A stretch of DNA of 64,000 bases, taken from positions 372,001-436,000 of the forward strand of contig NZ_PVEN01000004.1 of the NCBI RefSeq assembly GCF_002973525.1, read 5' to 3'. Under the pieces are notes generated by a model that saw only the letters and a program-made list of their open reading frames with translations, did not search any database and was not told the origin of the DNA. Shown here one piece after another: positions 9,539 to 18,402 of the stretch (position 1 is its first letter; the number at the start of each line of letters is the position of its first letter). Source of the stretch: Paraburkholderia sp. BL21I4N1 (GTDB lineage: Bacteria; Pseudomonadota; Gammaproteobacteria; Burkholderiales; Burkholderiaceae). A program made the position numbers and the translations under genes.

Positions 9539-9628
9539 GGAGGTGTGGCCGAGTGGTTTAAGGCACCGGTCTTGAAAACCGGCGAAGGAGCAATCTTTCC
9601 GTGAGTTCGAATCTCACCGCCTCCGCCA
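9539..9628 (+). tRNA. tRNA-Ser (anticodon TGA)
   Basis: A 90-nt class II tRNA with acceptor GGAGGTG/CGCCTCC, anticodon loop CTTGAAA, a long variable arm, GTTCGAATC in the T loop and an encoded CCA. A TACAAT -10-like box lies at 9524-9529. tRNA-Ser genes are common integration sites, and a small accessory patch follows, but I see no repeat of its 3' end nearby. Confidence 0.96.
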
Positions 9629-9639
9629 GATGAATAGCA

Positions 9640-9676
9640 AGCCGTTGAATCCAGAAGGATTCAACGGCTTTTTGTT
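9640..9676 (+). terminator. Rho-independent terminator of tRNA-Ser
   Basis: A perfect 13-bp stem (9640-9652 with 9657-9669) with an AGAA loop is followed by TTTTTGTTT. Confidence 0.92.
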
Positions 9677-10065
9677 TGGCGACTCACATACTGACTATCA
9701 AACCCGACCGCACGCGTCTGGCGGTCCCGCTGACAATTTGGCTCGTGCATGGAGTCCACTGCGGCAAGGAGCAGCTTTCGCGTGAAGCGGCGGGAGTGAA
9801 GGCTTGCTCAGAATCCCGGATGTAGAACCGGCGACGTAGATTGAGTGGTTTCATGGGCAACTTATATGGCGCGGTCGTCGCCAGAATATTGATCGAACCC
9901 TCGTGTCGCGCTGCCTCTGGTTCTCGGAATTGTTGGTCTATACACCGAGGAGCTTCGCTCATCGAACGGCCGCTTAGTCGGTTCGGAACAGACGTTTCAA
10001 CATCTGAGCAATGGGACGGGCGCATGGCAAATTTAAGGGAGGCCCTGCCTTGGGCGCGCGGTCAG
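9677..10065. other. Gene-less stretch behind tRNA-Ser
   Basis: Short open frames exist on both strands, but none has a convincing start or family motif. It lies between the tRNA-Ser terminator and the Tlde1 pair and may be decayed accessory DNA. Confidence 0.5.
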
Positions 10066-10344
10066 TTATCGCTGCGCTTGTTGCTCTCTCTGACGTCGAA
10101 TCAGCGTTGACGATAACCAGACAATGACTGTCGCTACAAAGAAGCTCATGAAGAGCAGCGCTCCGAGCAATACGTTTTCTTCTCCCTCTGAGCCTATGAC
10201 GCCGAACAGATGGAACACCGGCGTTAGCGCAGTCCACACGGCGTCACTACCCACCCAACGCGCCAGCGGGTCGATGCGCGAAAGCCCGAAGAATACGAAC
10301 GGTGTAAGCAGGACGGCGAGACCGGTACGCAGAAGCACTTTCAT
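10066..10344 (-). CDS. Small membrane protein, candidate immunity protein to Tlde1
   Basis: A 92-residue protein with two to three likely membrane segments (LLRTGLAVLLTPFVFFGL, a weak middle segment, and VLLGALLFMSFFVATVIVWL) and a basic tail RRQREQQAQR. Its start codon overlaps the stop of the upstream Tlde1-like gene as ATGA, so the two are translationally coupled. A membrane protein made together with a periplasm-acting peptidoglycan toxin fits an immunity role. This is inference: I recognise no family, and known Tldi proteins are usually exported rather than multi-pass. Confidence 0.6.
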   Translation of the reverse strand: MKVLLRTGLAVLLTPFVFFGLSRIDPLARWVGSDAVWTALTPVFHLFGVIGSEGEENVLLGALLFMSFFVATVIVWLSSTLIRRQREQQAQR

Positions 10345-10823
10345 CGTACGTCCACCGTACCGTAATAGGGAATGTCCGTGCCAGGGATGACTGCGGCCGG
10401 TTGCGATAGCAGGTATGCGCTAAGTCGATCAAACTGCGCTTGCGACGTGAGCGTGATACAGCCATCGCTGATACCCCAGCGTCCATTCGGATGCAGCCGG
10501 AAATTGCCGCGCTTCACGCCGTTTACGAACGTCCAGTCATCGATCTTGCCATCGGCGCTGTACAACGCAAACCAGGATGACCGATTGCTGTTTGACCACA
10601 TATCCAATGCGAGATCGCGCACGCGCCCAAGTCGGCCGCCGGTCTCCCGTTTGATAATGTAATAGCGCCCCTTGGGGATAGGGCCAGCACCAACGACTGC
10701 GGTGTCGGCGGGGTTATCTACATGATCCTTATTGCCTGAGAACGCTGCTACTCCCCCGAATCCGCTGCATAGGAGCGTTGAGAGCTTCTGTGCGTTGAGT
10801 GCAAATGTACATTGCGCGGGCAT
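10341..10823 (-). CDS. Tlde1-type L,D-transpeptidase effector (DUF2778)
   Basis: A 160-residue protein with the pattern of DUF2778/Tlde1. GPIPKGRYYI leads into the catalytic region HPNGRWGISDGCITL, with His111, Ser119 and Cys122 placed as in L,D-transpeptidases. Tlde1 is a type VI secretion effector of Salmonella that cuts tetrapeptide stems and exchanges D-amino acids in peptidoglycan. No signal peptide is seen, as expected for a T6SS effector. The start at 10823 was chosen over a frame 29 codons longer because an AAAGGA site precedes it. No T6SS structural gene is visible, so it would be an orphan effector. The next gene overlaps it and is the likely immunity gene. Confidence 0.72.
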   Translation of the reverse strand: MPAQCTFALNAQKLSTLLCSGFGGVAAFSGNKDHVDNPADTAVVGAGPIPKGRYYIIKRETGGRLGRVRDLALDMWSNSNRSSWFALYSADGKIDDWTFVNGVKRGNFRLHPNGRWGISDGCITLTSQAQFDRLSAYLLSQPAAVIPGTDIPYYGTVDVR

Positions 10824-11204
10824 ACCAATCCTTTGGGCCTGTGACTGGCGTAAGGTATGACAAATTACGCGGTTTGCGCAATCGATGTGGCGTCGCGGGG
10901 TGGAGAACATGCGGCGTGCATTGAAAATCTAGCGGTTATGCGACCACGTGGCTCTATCGAATCGGCCTGAGGCGCATCGCTAAGCGAAGGCGTGGACCCG
11001 TCGGCAAAACGCAAGGCTTTGGTACATTCCTCGTACCATTAGTTTTGCGGGATGTAACCATGCGTCAGCACCACGCGAGGCGGCCAGCAAGTGCGCGGTG
11101 CTGATCGCGCATCGGGGATAAGCGACGGACCCGCGATATCTGGCCAAGTTAAACGTCGTCATCAAGAAGCATGGACTCGACAAGCTCAGTGCGAAGGCTC
11201 CCCG

Positions 11205-11558
11205 ATGATTCGCCGTGCCCTTGCAATCATCGCCCTGGCGCTTGCCCAACAGGCTTACGCAAAGCCGCTTGCGATTCCGAATGACGACAGCGCAGCAGAC
11301 AAGGCCATTGCCATCACGACGCAGTATCAATTGACGCACGACAACGTCGAATGTTTGCAGTTCGACACGTTCGATAAGGGGACGTTTTACGTGGTGCGTG
11401 TTCGGGAGATTCGCCCCAAGGCATGCGGCGGTGCACCGGACGTGTCGCCAACGCTGTTCTTTCTGAAGATACGAAAGAGCTACGGGCGCACCCTGATGAG
11501 CGCGGATGGCGACGGGTCCCGCTACGTGTTGCCGAAACGGGTAACCAAGTCCGACTAG
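11205..11558 (+). CDS. Small exported protein of unknown function
   Basis: A 117-residue product with a clear signal peptide, MIRRALAIIALALAQQAYA, cleaved before KPLAIP. The mature part is about 98 residues with two Cys (in NVECLQF and KACGGAP) that could form a disulfide, and beta-rich segments (GTFYVVRVREI, PTLFFLKIRKSY). I do not recognise the family. Its nearness to the Tlde1-like effector and its periplasmic location make it a second immunity candidate, but it lies on the opposite strand. The ATG at 11205 was chosen because the signal peptide starts there. Confidence 0.62.
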   Translation: MIRRALAIIALALAQQAYAKPLAIPNDDSAADKAIAITTQYQLTHDNVECLQFDTFDKGTFYVVRVREIRPKACGGAPDVSPTLFFLKIRKSYGRTLMSADGDGSRYVLPKRVTKSD

Positions 11559-11689
11559 GCCACCGGTGTCGGCAGCGGCACTTTAAGTTTGCCTTAAGCA
11601 ACATCGCGCACTATGCGCGAGCCTGACGAAGGCAATTCACACTTTGTCGTACCCGCCTGCACCGGGCCGGAAGTACGGTGCTTGTAGTA

Positions 11690-11715
11690 AGCCGACCCCG
11701 TGAGGTCGGCTTTTT
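11690..11715 (+). terminator. Rho-independent terminator
   Basis: An 8-bp stem (11690-11697 with 11704-11711), loop CCGTGA, then a run of T residues. It probably ends the exported-protein transcript. The remaining DNA up to 11927 holds no recognisable gene. Confidence 0.75.
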
Positions 11716-11927
11716 CATGGCCGAACGGAAGCGCAAGCGGAAACGTGACGAGTAACCACACCGGCCCTTACGCAATTGATTGCACAAGATCGTCAGACGG
11801 ACAAAACCGAACTTGAGTTCGTTTGCCAACTTCGCCCTTCTCCTGGGTAACGCGAATCGAACTGCGGTAGGACAGATAGTCTGGATTGCTCGCGCCCGAC
11901 TGGCTCTCGACAACACAGTTGTCGCTA

Positions 11928-12683
11928 CTACTGCAACTCGTTCTGAAGTTGTTGCAACTGTTGATTCGCCTGTTGCAACTGCTGCTCGACCGCTTGCAAT
12001 TGGTTGTTGACGTTAGCAAGCTGCGTGCTCAGCATGCCCTGCTGAAACGCCAGTTCCAGTGGCGACCGGTTCGCGTGCTGGGGCCCCGGAAACTGTTGCA
12101 ACTGAGCCTGCAGGTTTTGTCGCTGCTGCATGAGATCCTGCCGCTGAAACTGCAACTGCTGCACCTGCTGCTGCAATTGCGCGACGGCATGATGTCCAAA
12201 ACTGATCCCCGCAGGCATTCCGCCACGCCAGCCTCCCGGCACCCCAACCTCGCCGTGTGCATGCCAGCCGCCGCTATCGTCCTGTTTGACGGGATACGCG
12301 TACTTCGTCGGCATATCCGGGTGGTGGACTCGCCAGGTACCGTTGTCCTTGTCGTACTTCACCGGGAAAGCCCGCGCGTCTTGCCTGATATACGCCGCCC
12401 CGCTGTCGTCCTTGAACACGCCTTGATGGATCGCATCGGCACGTAGGGGACCATCCGGTTCGATGGCGTAATGCGCGGGCACACCGAATCGCACGTTGCC
12501 CGCGCGCGATCGCGACTCGTCTGAGCTAACTGGCCTCGCGTGCCTTTCCCCATCCAACGGTCCGTGTGCCGACGCATCGAACAATGCAGGCGATGCACGC
12601 GGTGTCGCCACCGGTACGGCGCCGTGCGCCGCCGGTGCCTGATCCGATGGGTTCGTTTGACTGCCAGCTGATTGGACTTTCAT
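11928..12683 (-). CDS. Candidate secreted effector-like protein, paralogue A
   Basis: A 251-residue protein starting MKVQSAGSQTNPSDQAPA, rich in Ser, Gln, Thr, Pro and Ala for the first ~60 residues, which resembles a type III secretion signal. A middle domain (about 75-150) carries GVFKDDSGAAYIRQ, VKYDKDNGTWRVHHP and GWHAHGEVGVPGGW. The C-terminal third is a Gln-rich coiled coil (LQQQVQQLQFQRQDLMQQ and onward). It is a tandem paralogue of the next gene: the first 11 residues and the YDK-NGTWRV block are almost identical, while the C-terminal coiled coils differ. The start was placed at the shared MKVQSAGSQTN. The middle block recalls a segment seen in large toxins and type III effectors of plant-associated bacteria. 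No secretion system is visible here. Confidence 0.7.
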   Translation of the reverse strand: MKVQSAGSQTNPSDQAPAAHGAVPVATPRASPALFDASAHGPLDGERHARPVSSDESRSRAGNVRFGVPAHYAIEPDGPLRADAIHQGVFKDDSGAAYIRQDARAFPVKYDKDNGTWRVHHPDMPTKYAYPVKQDDSGGWHAHGEVGVPGGWRGGMPAGISFGHHAVAQLQQQVQQLQFQRQDLMQQRQNLQAQLQQFPGPQHANRSPLELAFQQGMLSTQLANVNNQLQAVEQQLQQANQQLQQLQNELQ

Positions 12684-12758
12684 GTCGCTATCCCTATCTA
12701 AATAAGAACTTGAAGTCGGCTTGATCGAGTATTCCTCGCGAGGAGCACTGACCAACAG

Positions 12759-13499
12759 TTACAAGCCGAGAGACCGTTGAAGGCCTAGCACCTTGCTCTT
12801 CAGCGCGGCTAATTCGTTCAGAACGCTCATTCGTTGACCGTGCAAGCGATGGATCTCGAGCATGAGGCTCTGCCGCTCGGAAAGTGAAGGCGTCGTTTGC
12901 GGCGACCCAATAGCCTGTATCAGCCCACGTTGCAGCTGGTCCCACTGCTGCGTGAGCTGCTGCTTCTGATTTTCCAGTCGTTGTATCTGCGCCCGCAGAT
13001 CCATGATCTCGTGCTGAGCTTTATTGAGGCTAGCCAATGGATCACCTTCCCAACCTCCAGCCAAGCCCACCTCGCCATGCGTGTGCCAATTGCCGCTTCG
13101 ATCCGTCCTGACGGGATATTGGTACTTAGTCGAATTATCGGGTCTATAAACGCGCCAGGTGCCATTTCCCTTGTCGTATTTGACCGGGTAGGTACGAACG
13201 CGTTGCTTGATATATGCCGTGCCCTTGTCGTCCTTGTAGACACCTTGATTATTAACATCGGCATGCAATGAACCGTAAGGTTTGCTCGCGTAGTGCACCG
13301 GAACATCAAAAGACGGGTTGATCGTCGACGGCAGCAACCATGCCTGCCTTGCACCGTCGGCGCGGCAATCCGATGGCCGGTGTGCCGAGGTATCGAACAT
13401 CGGTGGCGCGCCATTGGGCCTCGCCGTCGGCGCGGCGCTTTGCGCGACTTCCATCTGCGTGCTTTCGTTCGTTTGACTGCCAGCTGATTGGACTTTCAT
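12759..13499 (-). CDS. Candidate secreted effector-like protein, paralogue B
   Basis: A 246-residue tandem paralogue of the downstream gene, 75 bases apart on the same strand. It opens MKVQSAGSQTNESTQMEV and has the same middle domain (GVYKDDKGTAYIKQ, VKYDKGNGTWRVYRP, NWHTHGEVGLAGGW). The C-terminal coiled coil is different (AQIQRLENQKQQLTQQW, then SERQSLMLEIHRLHGQR). An ACGGAG site stands in front of the chosen ATG. The leader carries a CATCGGC/GCCGATG hairpin at 13528-13544. A type III effector role is inferred only from composition. Confidence 0.7.
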   Translation of the reverse strand: MKVQSAGSQTNESTQMEVAQSAAPTARPNGAPPMFDTSAHRPSDCRADGARQAWLLPSTINPSFDVPVHYASKPYGSLHADVNNQGVYKDDKGTAYIKQRVRTYPVKYDKGNGTWRVYRPDNSTKYQYPVRTDRSGNWHTHGEVGLAGGWEGDPLASLNKAQHEIMDLRAQIQRLENQKQQLTQQWDQLQRGLIQAIGSPQTTPSLSERQSLMLEIHRLHGQRMSVLNELAALKSKVLGLQRSLGL

Positions 13500-13822
13500 T
13501 TCACTGCTCCGTCTATGTGAAGGTCGACATCGGCATCGCCGATGCACGTCTCGCGAAGCGAAACACCAGTCCATTTCAACAGCGGGCGTTCACGACAAGG
13601 TCGTATTTATATCAATGCGACTTCGCGAGGCTCAGCTCGCACGATCAGAACCAAAAACTAGTCGGCATGAGTGATTGAGCACACCGCTTTCCTTCTCATC
13701 GATTCAAACAGGCGTATTGCTCGATCAATGGAAGACTCACGTCAACCGCGCCCCTCAACTTCCCGTTTGTCCGGTCGATATCCAATCTATCGATGCCGTC
13801 CGCACACGCCCAGGAGGCGCTC
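13500..13822. other. Divergent intergenic region
   Basis: Holds the leaders of paralogue B (minus) and the exported repeat protein (plus). A small palindrome sits at 13528-13544. I looked for a PIP-like TTCG-N16-TTCG box on the minus strand and did not find one. Confidence 0.5.
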
Positions 13823-14278
13823 ATGAAAGTCCGTTCGTTAGTCGTTGCGTTGATTTACGTGGCCGCGGGTTCGGGCGCATCGTTCGCGTTCGCGGGCACA
13901 TCTTTCACGTCCGACGATGACAGCGCGGCCGTGTTCGGCTCGGTGAAACTGTCCAATCTGCAGGATATCGGCGGCAGCGCGAAACTCGCCGCGCCGCCCG
14001 CGACCGTAGGAATGGATGCGTTGCGCGGCGCCAGCGGCAATCTCGGCGTCAATCTCGCCGCCGGCGCATTGAACGCGCAAGCCAATGAAATCGCGGTGAT
14101 CGGCACGCCTCGCGCGGAGATTTCCACGCAGCAGAATGTGCATGCCGTCGCGCAGTTGAACGGCAGCGCTAGCGCGCAACTCGGCGCCCACGCACTCGCC
14201 GGTGTGAGCGGAAATGTCGGGGTGAATATCGCAGCCGGTGCGGGCAATGCGCAATTTAATGGACTCGTGGTCCATTAA
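13823..14278 (+). CDS. Exported Gly/Ala/Asn repeat protein, adhesin-like
   Basis: A 151-residue protein with signal peptide MKVRSLVVALIYVAAGSGASFAFA. The mature part holds two copies of a beta-hairpin-like repeat, SGNLGVNLAAGALNAQANEIAV and SGNVGVNIAAGAGNAQFNGLVV. A linker rich in Gln, Asn and Ala (STQQNVHAVAQLNGSASAQL) separates them. Such GxxGVNxAAGxxNxQ repeats are found in surface and adhesin-like proteins of Pseudomonas and Burkholderia, sometimes next to amyloid-fibre genes. AGGAGG six bases ahead supports the start at 13823. The function is not known. Confidence 0.7.
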   Translation: MKVRSLVVALIYVAAGSGASFAFAGTSFTSDDDSAAVFGSVKLSNLQDIGGSAKLAAPPATVGMDALRGASGNLGVNLAAGALNAQANEIAVIGTPRAEISTQQNVHAVAQLNGSASAQLGAHALAGVSGNVGVNIAAGAGNAQFNGLVVH

Positions 14279-14391
14279 ATTGGCGGTCCATCGAGCAGAG
14301 ACCGAACGAGGACCGCAGCGCAATTCTCGCGATGAACGCCGCGAGTCGCGTCACCGCGTCGAATCGGCGATTCAACCATCCGCCCTCCACC

Positions 14392-14622
14392 TCACACGCT
14401 AAGCGCTTCCAGCCTTTCGCGCGCGTCGGCGCAGCGGCGATTCAGGTCGCGATGCATCAGCTGGCTGTCGAGCAGCGCCGATACATCAGACAAACCGTAA
14501 TCAAAGCGCAAGACGTATTCGATGTCCGTGTAATCGTGATAGGCGCCGCTGTCAGCCAGCTTCTGCGCTTCAGCGAAAGCGGCACGTCGCCGTTCGCCAT
14601 TCATCAAATCTCTGATCGCCAT
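14392..14622 (-). CDS. Small hypothetical protein
   Basis: A 76-residue acidic/basic helical protein, MAIRDLMNGERRRAAFAEA at the N terminus and RRCADARERLEALSV at the C terminus, with Tyr/Asp-rich YHDYTDIEYVLRFDYGLSD in the middle. No domain recognised. The start was chosen for a GGAG element 8 bases upstream. The frame is open 39 codons further up. Probably cytoplasmic. Confidence 0.55.
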   Translation of the reverse strand: MAIRDLMNGERRRAAFAEAQKLADSGAYHDYTDIEYVLRFDYGLSDVSALLDSQLMHRDLNRRCADARERLEALSV

Positions 14623-14788
14623 GATTGCCGCTCCGAGGAACAGTGGTCCCATCATAGCAATGCAAATCGAAACACAGGGTCGCGCGCGTGCAACACCTGG
14701 TGTTTTCCGTAGACGCATCGCATTGCGCGACGTGAGCAAGCATGCGCGCCGCTTGAAGGGCCTTTGTCACCGTGGAGTAACGCGGCGT

Positions 14789-16009
14789 TCACACAGCGGC
14801 GACCGGCGCCTTCGTTCCATGCCATCTGACCACCAGAATCCGGCCGACGTAACACAACGCGCCCGCGACGCCGACAACGACACCCATGCCCTTCGGCGAG
14901 CCGTCCTGCCATAAGCCAACCGCGAGACTCGACAACGCACCGAGAGCCAACTGCACCGCGCCGAACACGGCCGCCGCGGCGCCGGCGTTGACCGGATAGC
15001 GATGCATCAGATCGGTCGTGCAATTGGCCGACAATAACCCCACCACACCGACCACGAAGAACAGACCGAACACGATCGACCACAATCCGCCGAGCCCGGT
15101 CAGCGACACGAAACACACAAACAGCGAGGCGATGCAACTGACGGTCGCCGCGAACGAAATGATAGGCAGCGACCCGAGCCGCCCGACGAGCCGCGTATTC
15201 ATGAAGTTGCCGAACATGATGCCGACGATATTCAGCGCGAACAGAAAGCCGTAATGCTGGGCCGACACATGGAAGTATTCGATGTAGACGAACGGCGTCG
15301 CCGTGATGTACGCGAACATCGACGCGAACGCCATGCCGCCGCACAGCATGTGCCCCCACGCCACCGGATCGCGCAACAGCTTGCCGTACGCGCCGAACGA
15401 TTTCAGCAGTGCCGACTCGGCGCGCTTCTCGCGCGGCCACGTTTCCGGCACCTTAAGAAACGCGGTGACCGCGCACAGCGTGCCGAACAGCGTCAGCACC
15501 ACGAACACCACGCGCCAGCCGCCGAGCAGCAGCAACTGTCCGCCGATCAGCGGCGCGAGCAACGGCCCTATCGACGTGACGATGGCGAGCATCGACAGCA
15601 CGCGGGCGGCGTCGGTCGGACCGTGCGCGTCGCGCGCGATCGCCCGCGCCAGCACCGACGCCGCGCCCGCGCCCAGCGCCTGCACGAAGCGGAACGTCAC
15701 GAGCGACCCGATCGAGAACGACAACGCGCAAGCCACGCTCGCGAGCGCATACATGATGATGCCGCCGAGCAGCACCGGCCGACGTCCATAGGTATCCGAC
15801 AGCGGACCATAAAGCAGCATGCCGATCGAGAAACCGAACATGAAGCTGGTCAACGTGGTCTGCGCGGCGCCGTTGGTGATCGCGAACGCCTGCGCGATGG
15901 TCGGCAGGCTCGGCAGATACATATCGATGGAAATCGGCCCGCATGCGGCGAGCGCACCGAGCAACAGAATCAGCCGGCCATCGGGCCGGCGTCTGGTGAC
16001 GTGAGACAT
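14789..16009 (-). CDS. Bcr/CflA-type multidrug efflux MFS transporter
   Basis: A 406-residue protein with about 12 membrane segments. MFS signature motifs are clear: SIDMYLPSLPTIAQAF in helix 1, typical of the Bcr/CflA (DHA1) group, and GPLSDTYGRRPVLLGG in the first loop. The RFVQALGAGAASVLARAIARD segment is also typical of Bcr-like drug/proton antiporters. It should export drugs such as bicyclomycin-like compounds or chloramphenicol, driven by the proton gradient; the actual substrate cannot be read from sequence. It is a single gene without a linked regulator. Confidence 0.9.
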   Translation of the reverse strand: MSHVTRRRPDGRLILLLGALAACGPISIDMYLPSLPTIAQAFAITNGAAQTTLTSFMFGFSIGMLLYGPLSDTYGRRPVLLGGIIMYALASVACALSFSIGSLVTFRFVQALGAGAASVLARAIARDAHGPTDAARVLSMLAIVTSIGPLLAPLIGGQLLLLGGWRVVFVVLTLFGTLCAVTAFLKVPETWPREKRAESALLKSFGAYGKLLRDPVAWGHMLCGGMAFASMFAYITATPFVYIEYFHVSAQHYGFLFALNIVGIMFGNFMNTRLVGRLGSLPIISFAATVSCIASLFVCFVSLTGLGGLWSIVFGLFFVVGVVGLLSANCTTDLMHRYPVNAGAAAAVFGAVQLALGALSSLAVGLWQDGSPKGMGVVVGVAGALCYVGRILVVRWHGTKAPVAAV

Positions 16010-16350
16010 GGGAATCCAGATGATGCGCCGCGCCGTGACCGGCAGCGGAACGCGTGAAACGGGGCATGCAACGACTTGACGTCCTCAATTGTACGCGACG
16101 GTTAACCTGAACACCGTGCAAGTCCACGTAACGCCACGACACACCAGCGCCCACCGCCACGCACCGCGAAGTCGCACGCACTACCGCATCGGCGAACGAT
16201 GCACGTTCATACTGAACCAGCGGCGTCGGCGGTTCGCGGCGACCCTGGCGCCGATCGGTTAAGCTGCCGCCAGACCGATCCGCACGCCACATGAACGCAT
16301 CCGGACGGCGCTATTTCACCCTCACGTAACGACAACGCCACGGCCACGCA
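16010..16350. other. Intergenic region with no recognised feature
   Basis: Divergent promoter space between the efflux gene and the EVE-like gene. No hairpin, repeat or small gene that I can support. Confidence 0.5.
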
Positions 16351-16884
16351 ATGACCGCCTTCCTGCTGATCTGGAGCCCCAAGAAATGGCCATGGCCTGA
16401 ACTGCCCGACGTGGCCAGGCGCGTCGCCGCCGGTGTCGCGGTATCCGACGTCTGGGGCTGCGGATTCGCGCGCGGCATTCTGCCCGGCGATCGGGTGTTT
16501 CTGCACCGTGTCGCCATGGAACCCAAAGGCATCTTCGGCTCCGGCTACGTGACACGCGCGCCGTACGAGGTCCCGGACCCAGCAACGAAGCGCGGCTACC
16601 GTCTGTGTATCGACTTCGTGTACGACTGGCTGGTCGATGCTCATGCCACCGTGGTGATTCCGCGCGAAACGTTGCGCGTGCATCCGTTCTCGGTGCAGAC
16701 ATGGGACGCGCAAAGTTCCGGCACCGTCATCAAGCCAATCGCCGAAGGCGCGCTGGAAAAGCGTTGGCGCGAGCTCACCGGCGCGCGTCCGTCGCCGGCA
16801 CTCGAACCGCCCACGACACCTCCGCGTTCCAGCAAAGTCAGCGCGCACGCCGCCGTGGCGGCAAAAAGCGCGCGCAAAACCTGA
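16351..16884 (+). CDS. EVE/PUA-like domain protein
   Basis: A 177-residue protein starting [18 protein letters not shown], followed by [33 protein letters not shown]. The Trp/Lys start, the GDRVFLHR strand and the G-x-GxV strand match the EVE branch of PUA-like folds, which read modified bases in DNA or RNA and often serve restriction systems. The C-terminal ~45 residues are Pro/Ala/Ser-rich and disordered. No restriction gene is next to it, so its target is unknown. The TACAAT box of hemL lies just downstream (16931-16936). Confidence 0.6.
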   Translation: MTAFLLIWSPKKWPWPELPDVARRVAAGVAVSDVWGCGFARGILPGDRVFLHRVAMEPKGIFGSGYVTRAPYEVPDPATKRGYRLCIDFVYDWLVDAHATVVIPRETLRVHPFSVQTWDAQSSGTVIKPIAEGALEKRWRELTGARPSPALEPPTTPPRSSKVSAHAAVAAKSARKT

Positions 16885-17015
16885 GCCTGCGGACAAGGCC
16901 CGCCGCAAAGCCGCTTCACGCTGACTCCGGTACAATTTCCTCACCGATCCCAGCGCCGCGCGAACCGCCTTCCAGCAACCCGCGCCGCTGCGCAACCTCT
17001 ATTCCAGCTATCGCC

Positions 17016-18299
17016 ATGTCCAACAACGAATCCCTCTTCGAACGCGCGCAACGTACCATTCCCGGCGGCGTGAACTCGCCGGTGCGTGCATTTCGCTCGG
17101 TCGGCGGCACGCCGCGCTTCATCGAGCGCGCGCAAGGCGCGTACTTCTGGGACGCGGACGGCCAGCGCTACATCGACTATATCGGCTCGTGGGGCCCGAT
17201 GATTCTCGGCCACGTCCACCCCGAAGTGCTCGAAGCGGTCCAGCGCGTGCTGGGCAACGGCTTCTCGTTCGGCGCACCGACCGAGTCCGAAGTCGAAATC
17301 GCCGAAGAAATCTGCAAGCTGGTGCCGTCGATCGAACAGGTTCGTATGGTGTCGAGCGGCACGGAAGCCACCATGAGCGCGCTGCGCCTCGCGCGCGGCT
17401 TCACGGACCGCAGCCGCATCGTCAAGTTCGAGGGCTGCTATCACGGCCACGCGGACAGTCTGCTGGTCAAGGCCGGTTCGGGCCTGCTCACGTTCGGCAA
17501 TCCGACCTCGGCGGGTGTGCCGGCCGACATCGCGAAGCACACCACGGTGCTCGAATACAACAACGTCGCGGAACTCGAAGAAGCGTTCAAGGCGTTCGGC
17601 AACGAAATCGCGTCGGTGGTCGTCGAGCCGGTGGCGGGCAACATGAACCTCGTGCGCGCCACGCCGGAATTCCTGCAAACCTTGCGGCGCCTGTGCACCG
17701 AATACGGCGCCGTGCTGATTTTCGACGAAGTGATGTGCGGCTTCCGCGTCGCGCTGGGCGGCGCGCAGCAGGTCTACGGCATCACGCCGGACCTGACGTG
17801 CCTGGGCAAAGTGATCGGCGGCGGCATGCCAGCCGCGGCGTTCGGTGGGCGTCGCGACATCATGGCGCACCTCGCGCCGCTCGGTGGCGTCTATCAGGCG
17901 GGCACGCTGTCGGGCAATCCGATCGCGGTCGCCGCGGGCCTGAAGACCTTGCAACTGATTCAGGCGCCGGGCTTTTACGACACGCTCACCGCTCGCACCG
18001 CGCGCCTCGCGCAAGGTCTGGCGAAGGTCGCACAAGAAGCCGGCGTGCCGTTCGCGGCCGACTCGCTCGGTGGCATGTTCGGCCTCTACTTCGCCGACGC
18101 GATTCCCGCGAGCTTCGCCGAAGTGACGAAGAGCAACGTGCCGCGCTTTAACGCGTTCTTCCACAAGATGCTCGACGCCGGCGTGTACTTCGCGCCGTCG
18201 GCGTACGAAGCGGGTTTCGTGTCGATCGCTCACGACGACGCTATCATCGACGCCACGATCGAGGCGGCGCGTGGCGCGTTCGCTTCGCTCGCGGCCTGA
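17016..18299 (+). CDS. hemL: Glutamate-1-semialdehyde 2,1-aminomutase
   Basis: HemL moves the amino group of glutamate-1-semialdehyde to give 5-aminolevulinate, the precursor of haem. The 427-residue PLP enzyme begins [27 protein letters not shown]. It has [15 protein letters not shown] for phosphate binding, FDEVMCGFR and the catalytic Lys in [16 protein letters not shown]. The length is normal for the family. The start at 17016 matches the family; the open frame extends far upstream into the EVE gene in another frame. ribD starts about 100 bases downstream. Confidence 0.96.
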   Translation: MSNNESLFERAQRTIPGGVNSPVRAFRSVGGTPRFIERAQGAYFWDADGQRYIDYIGSWGPMILGHVHPEVLEAVQRVLGNGFSFGAPTESEVEIAEEICKLVPSIEQVRMVSSGTEATMSALRLARGFTDRSRIVKFEGCYHGHADSLLVKAGSGLLTFGNPTSAGVPADIAKHTTVLEYNNVAELEEAFKAFGNEIASVVVEPVAGNMNLVRATPEFLQTLRRLCTEYGAVLIFDEVMCGFRVALGGAQQVYGITPDLTCLGKVIGGGMPAAAFGGRRDIMAHLAPLGGVYQAGTLSGNPIAVAAGLKTLQLIQAPGFYDTLTARTARLAQGLAKVAQEAGVPFAADSLGGMFGLYFADAIPASFAEVTKSNVPRFNAFFHKMLDAGVYFAPSAYEAGFVSIAHDDAIIDATIEAARGAFASLAA

Positions 18300-18402
18300 A
18301 GCCGGCGAGCGCACGAGTTACGCGAGCCACGCGAGTCACGCTGACCCGTCGCCGCGACCGACCAACCCATATCGCCTAGCCACCGCACCCGACCGGACCC
18401 CG

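Noticed and set aside
9539..9628. tRNA-Ser as attachment site of the patch at 10-14 kb
   Set aside because: No repeat of the tRNA 3' end and no integrase were seen near it.
13500..13680. PIP/hrp box for the effector-like paralogues
   Set aside because: No TTCG-N16-TTCG arrangement was found on the minus strand in this leader.
16941..18314. 457-codon minus-strand frame over hemL
   Set aside because: Antisense shadow of hemL with Arg/His-rich composition and no family pattern.
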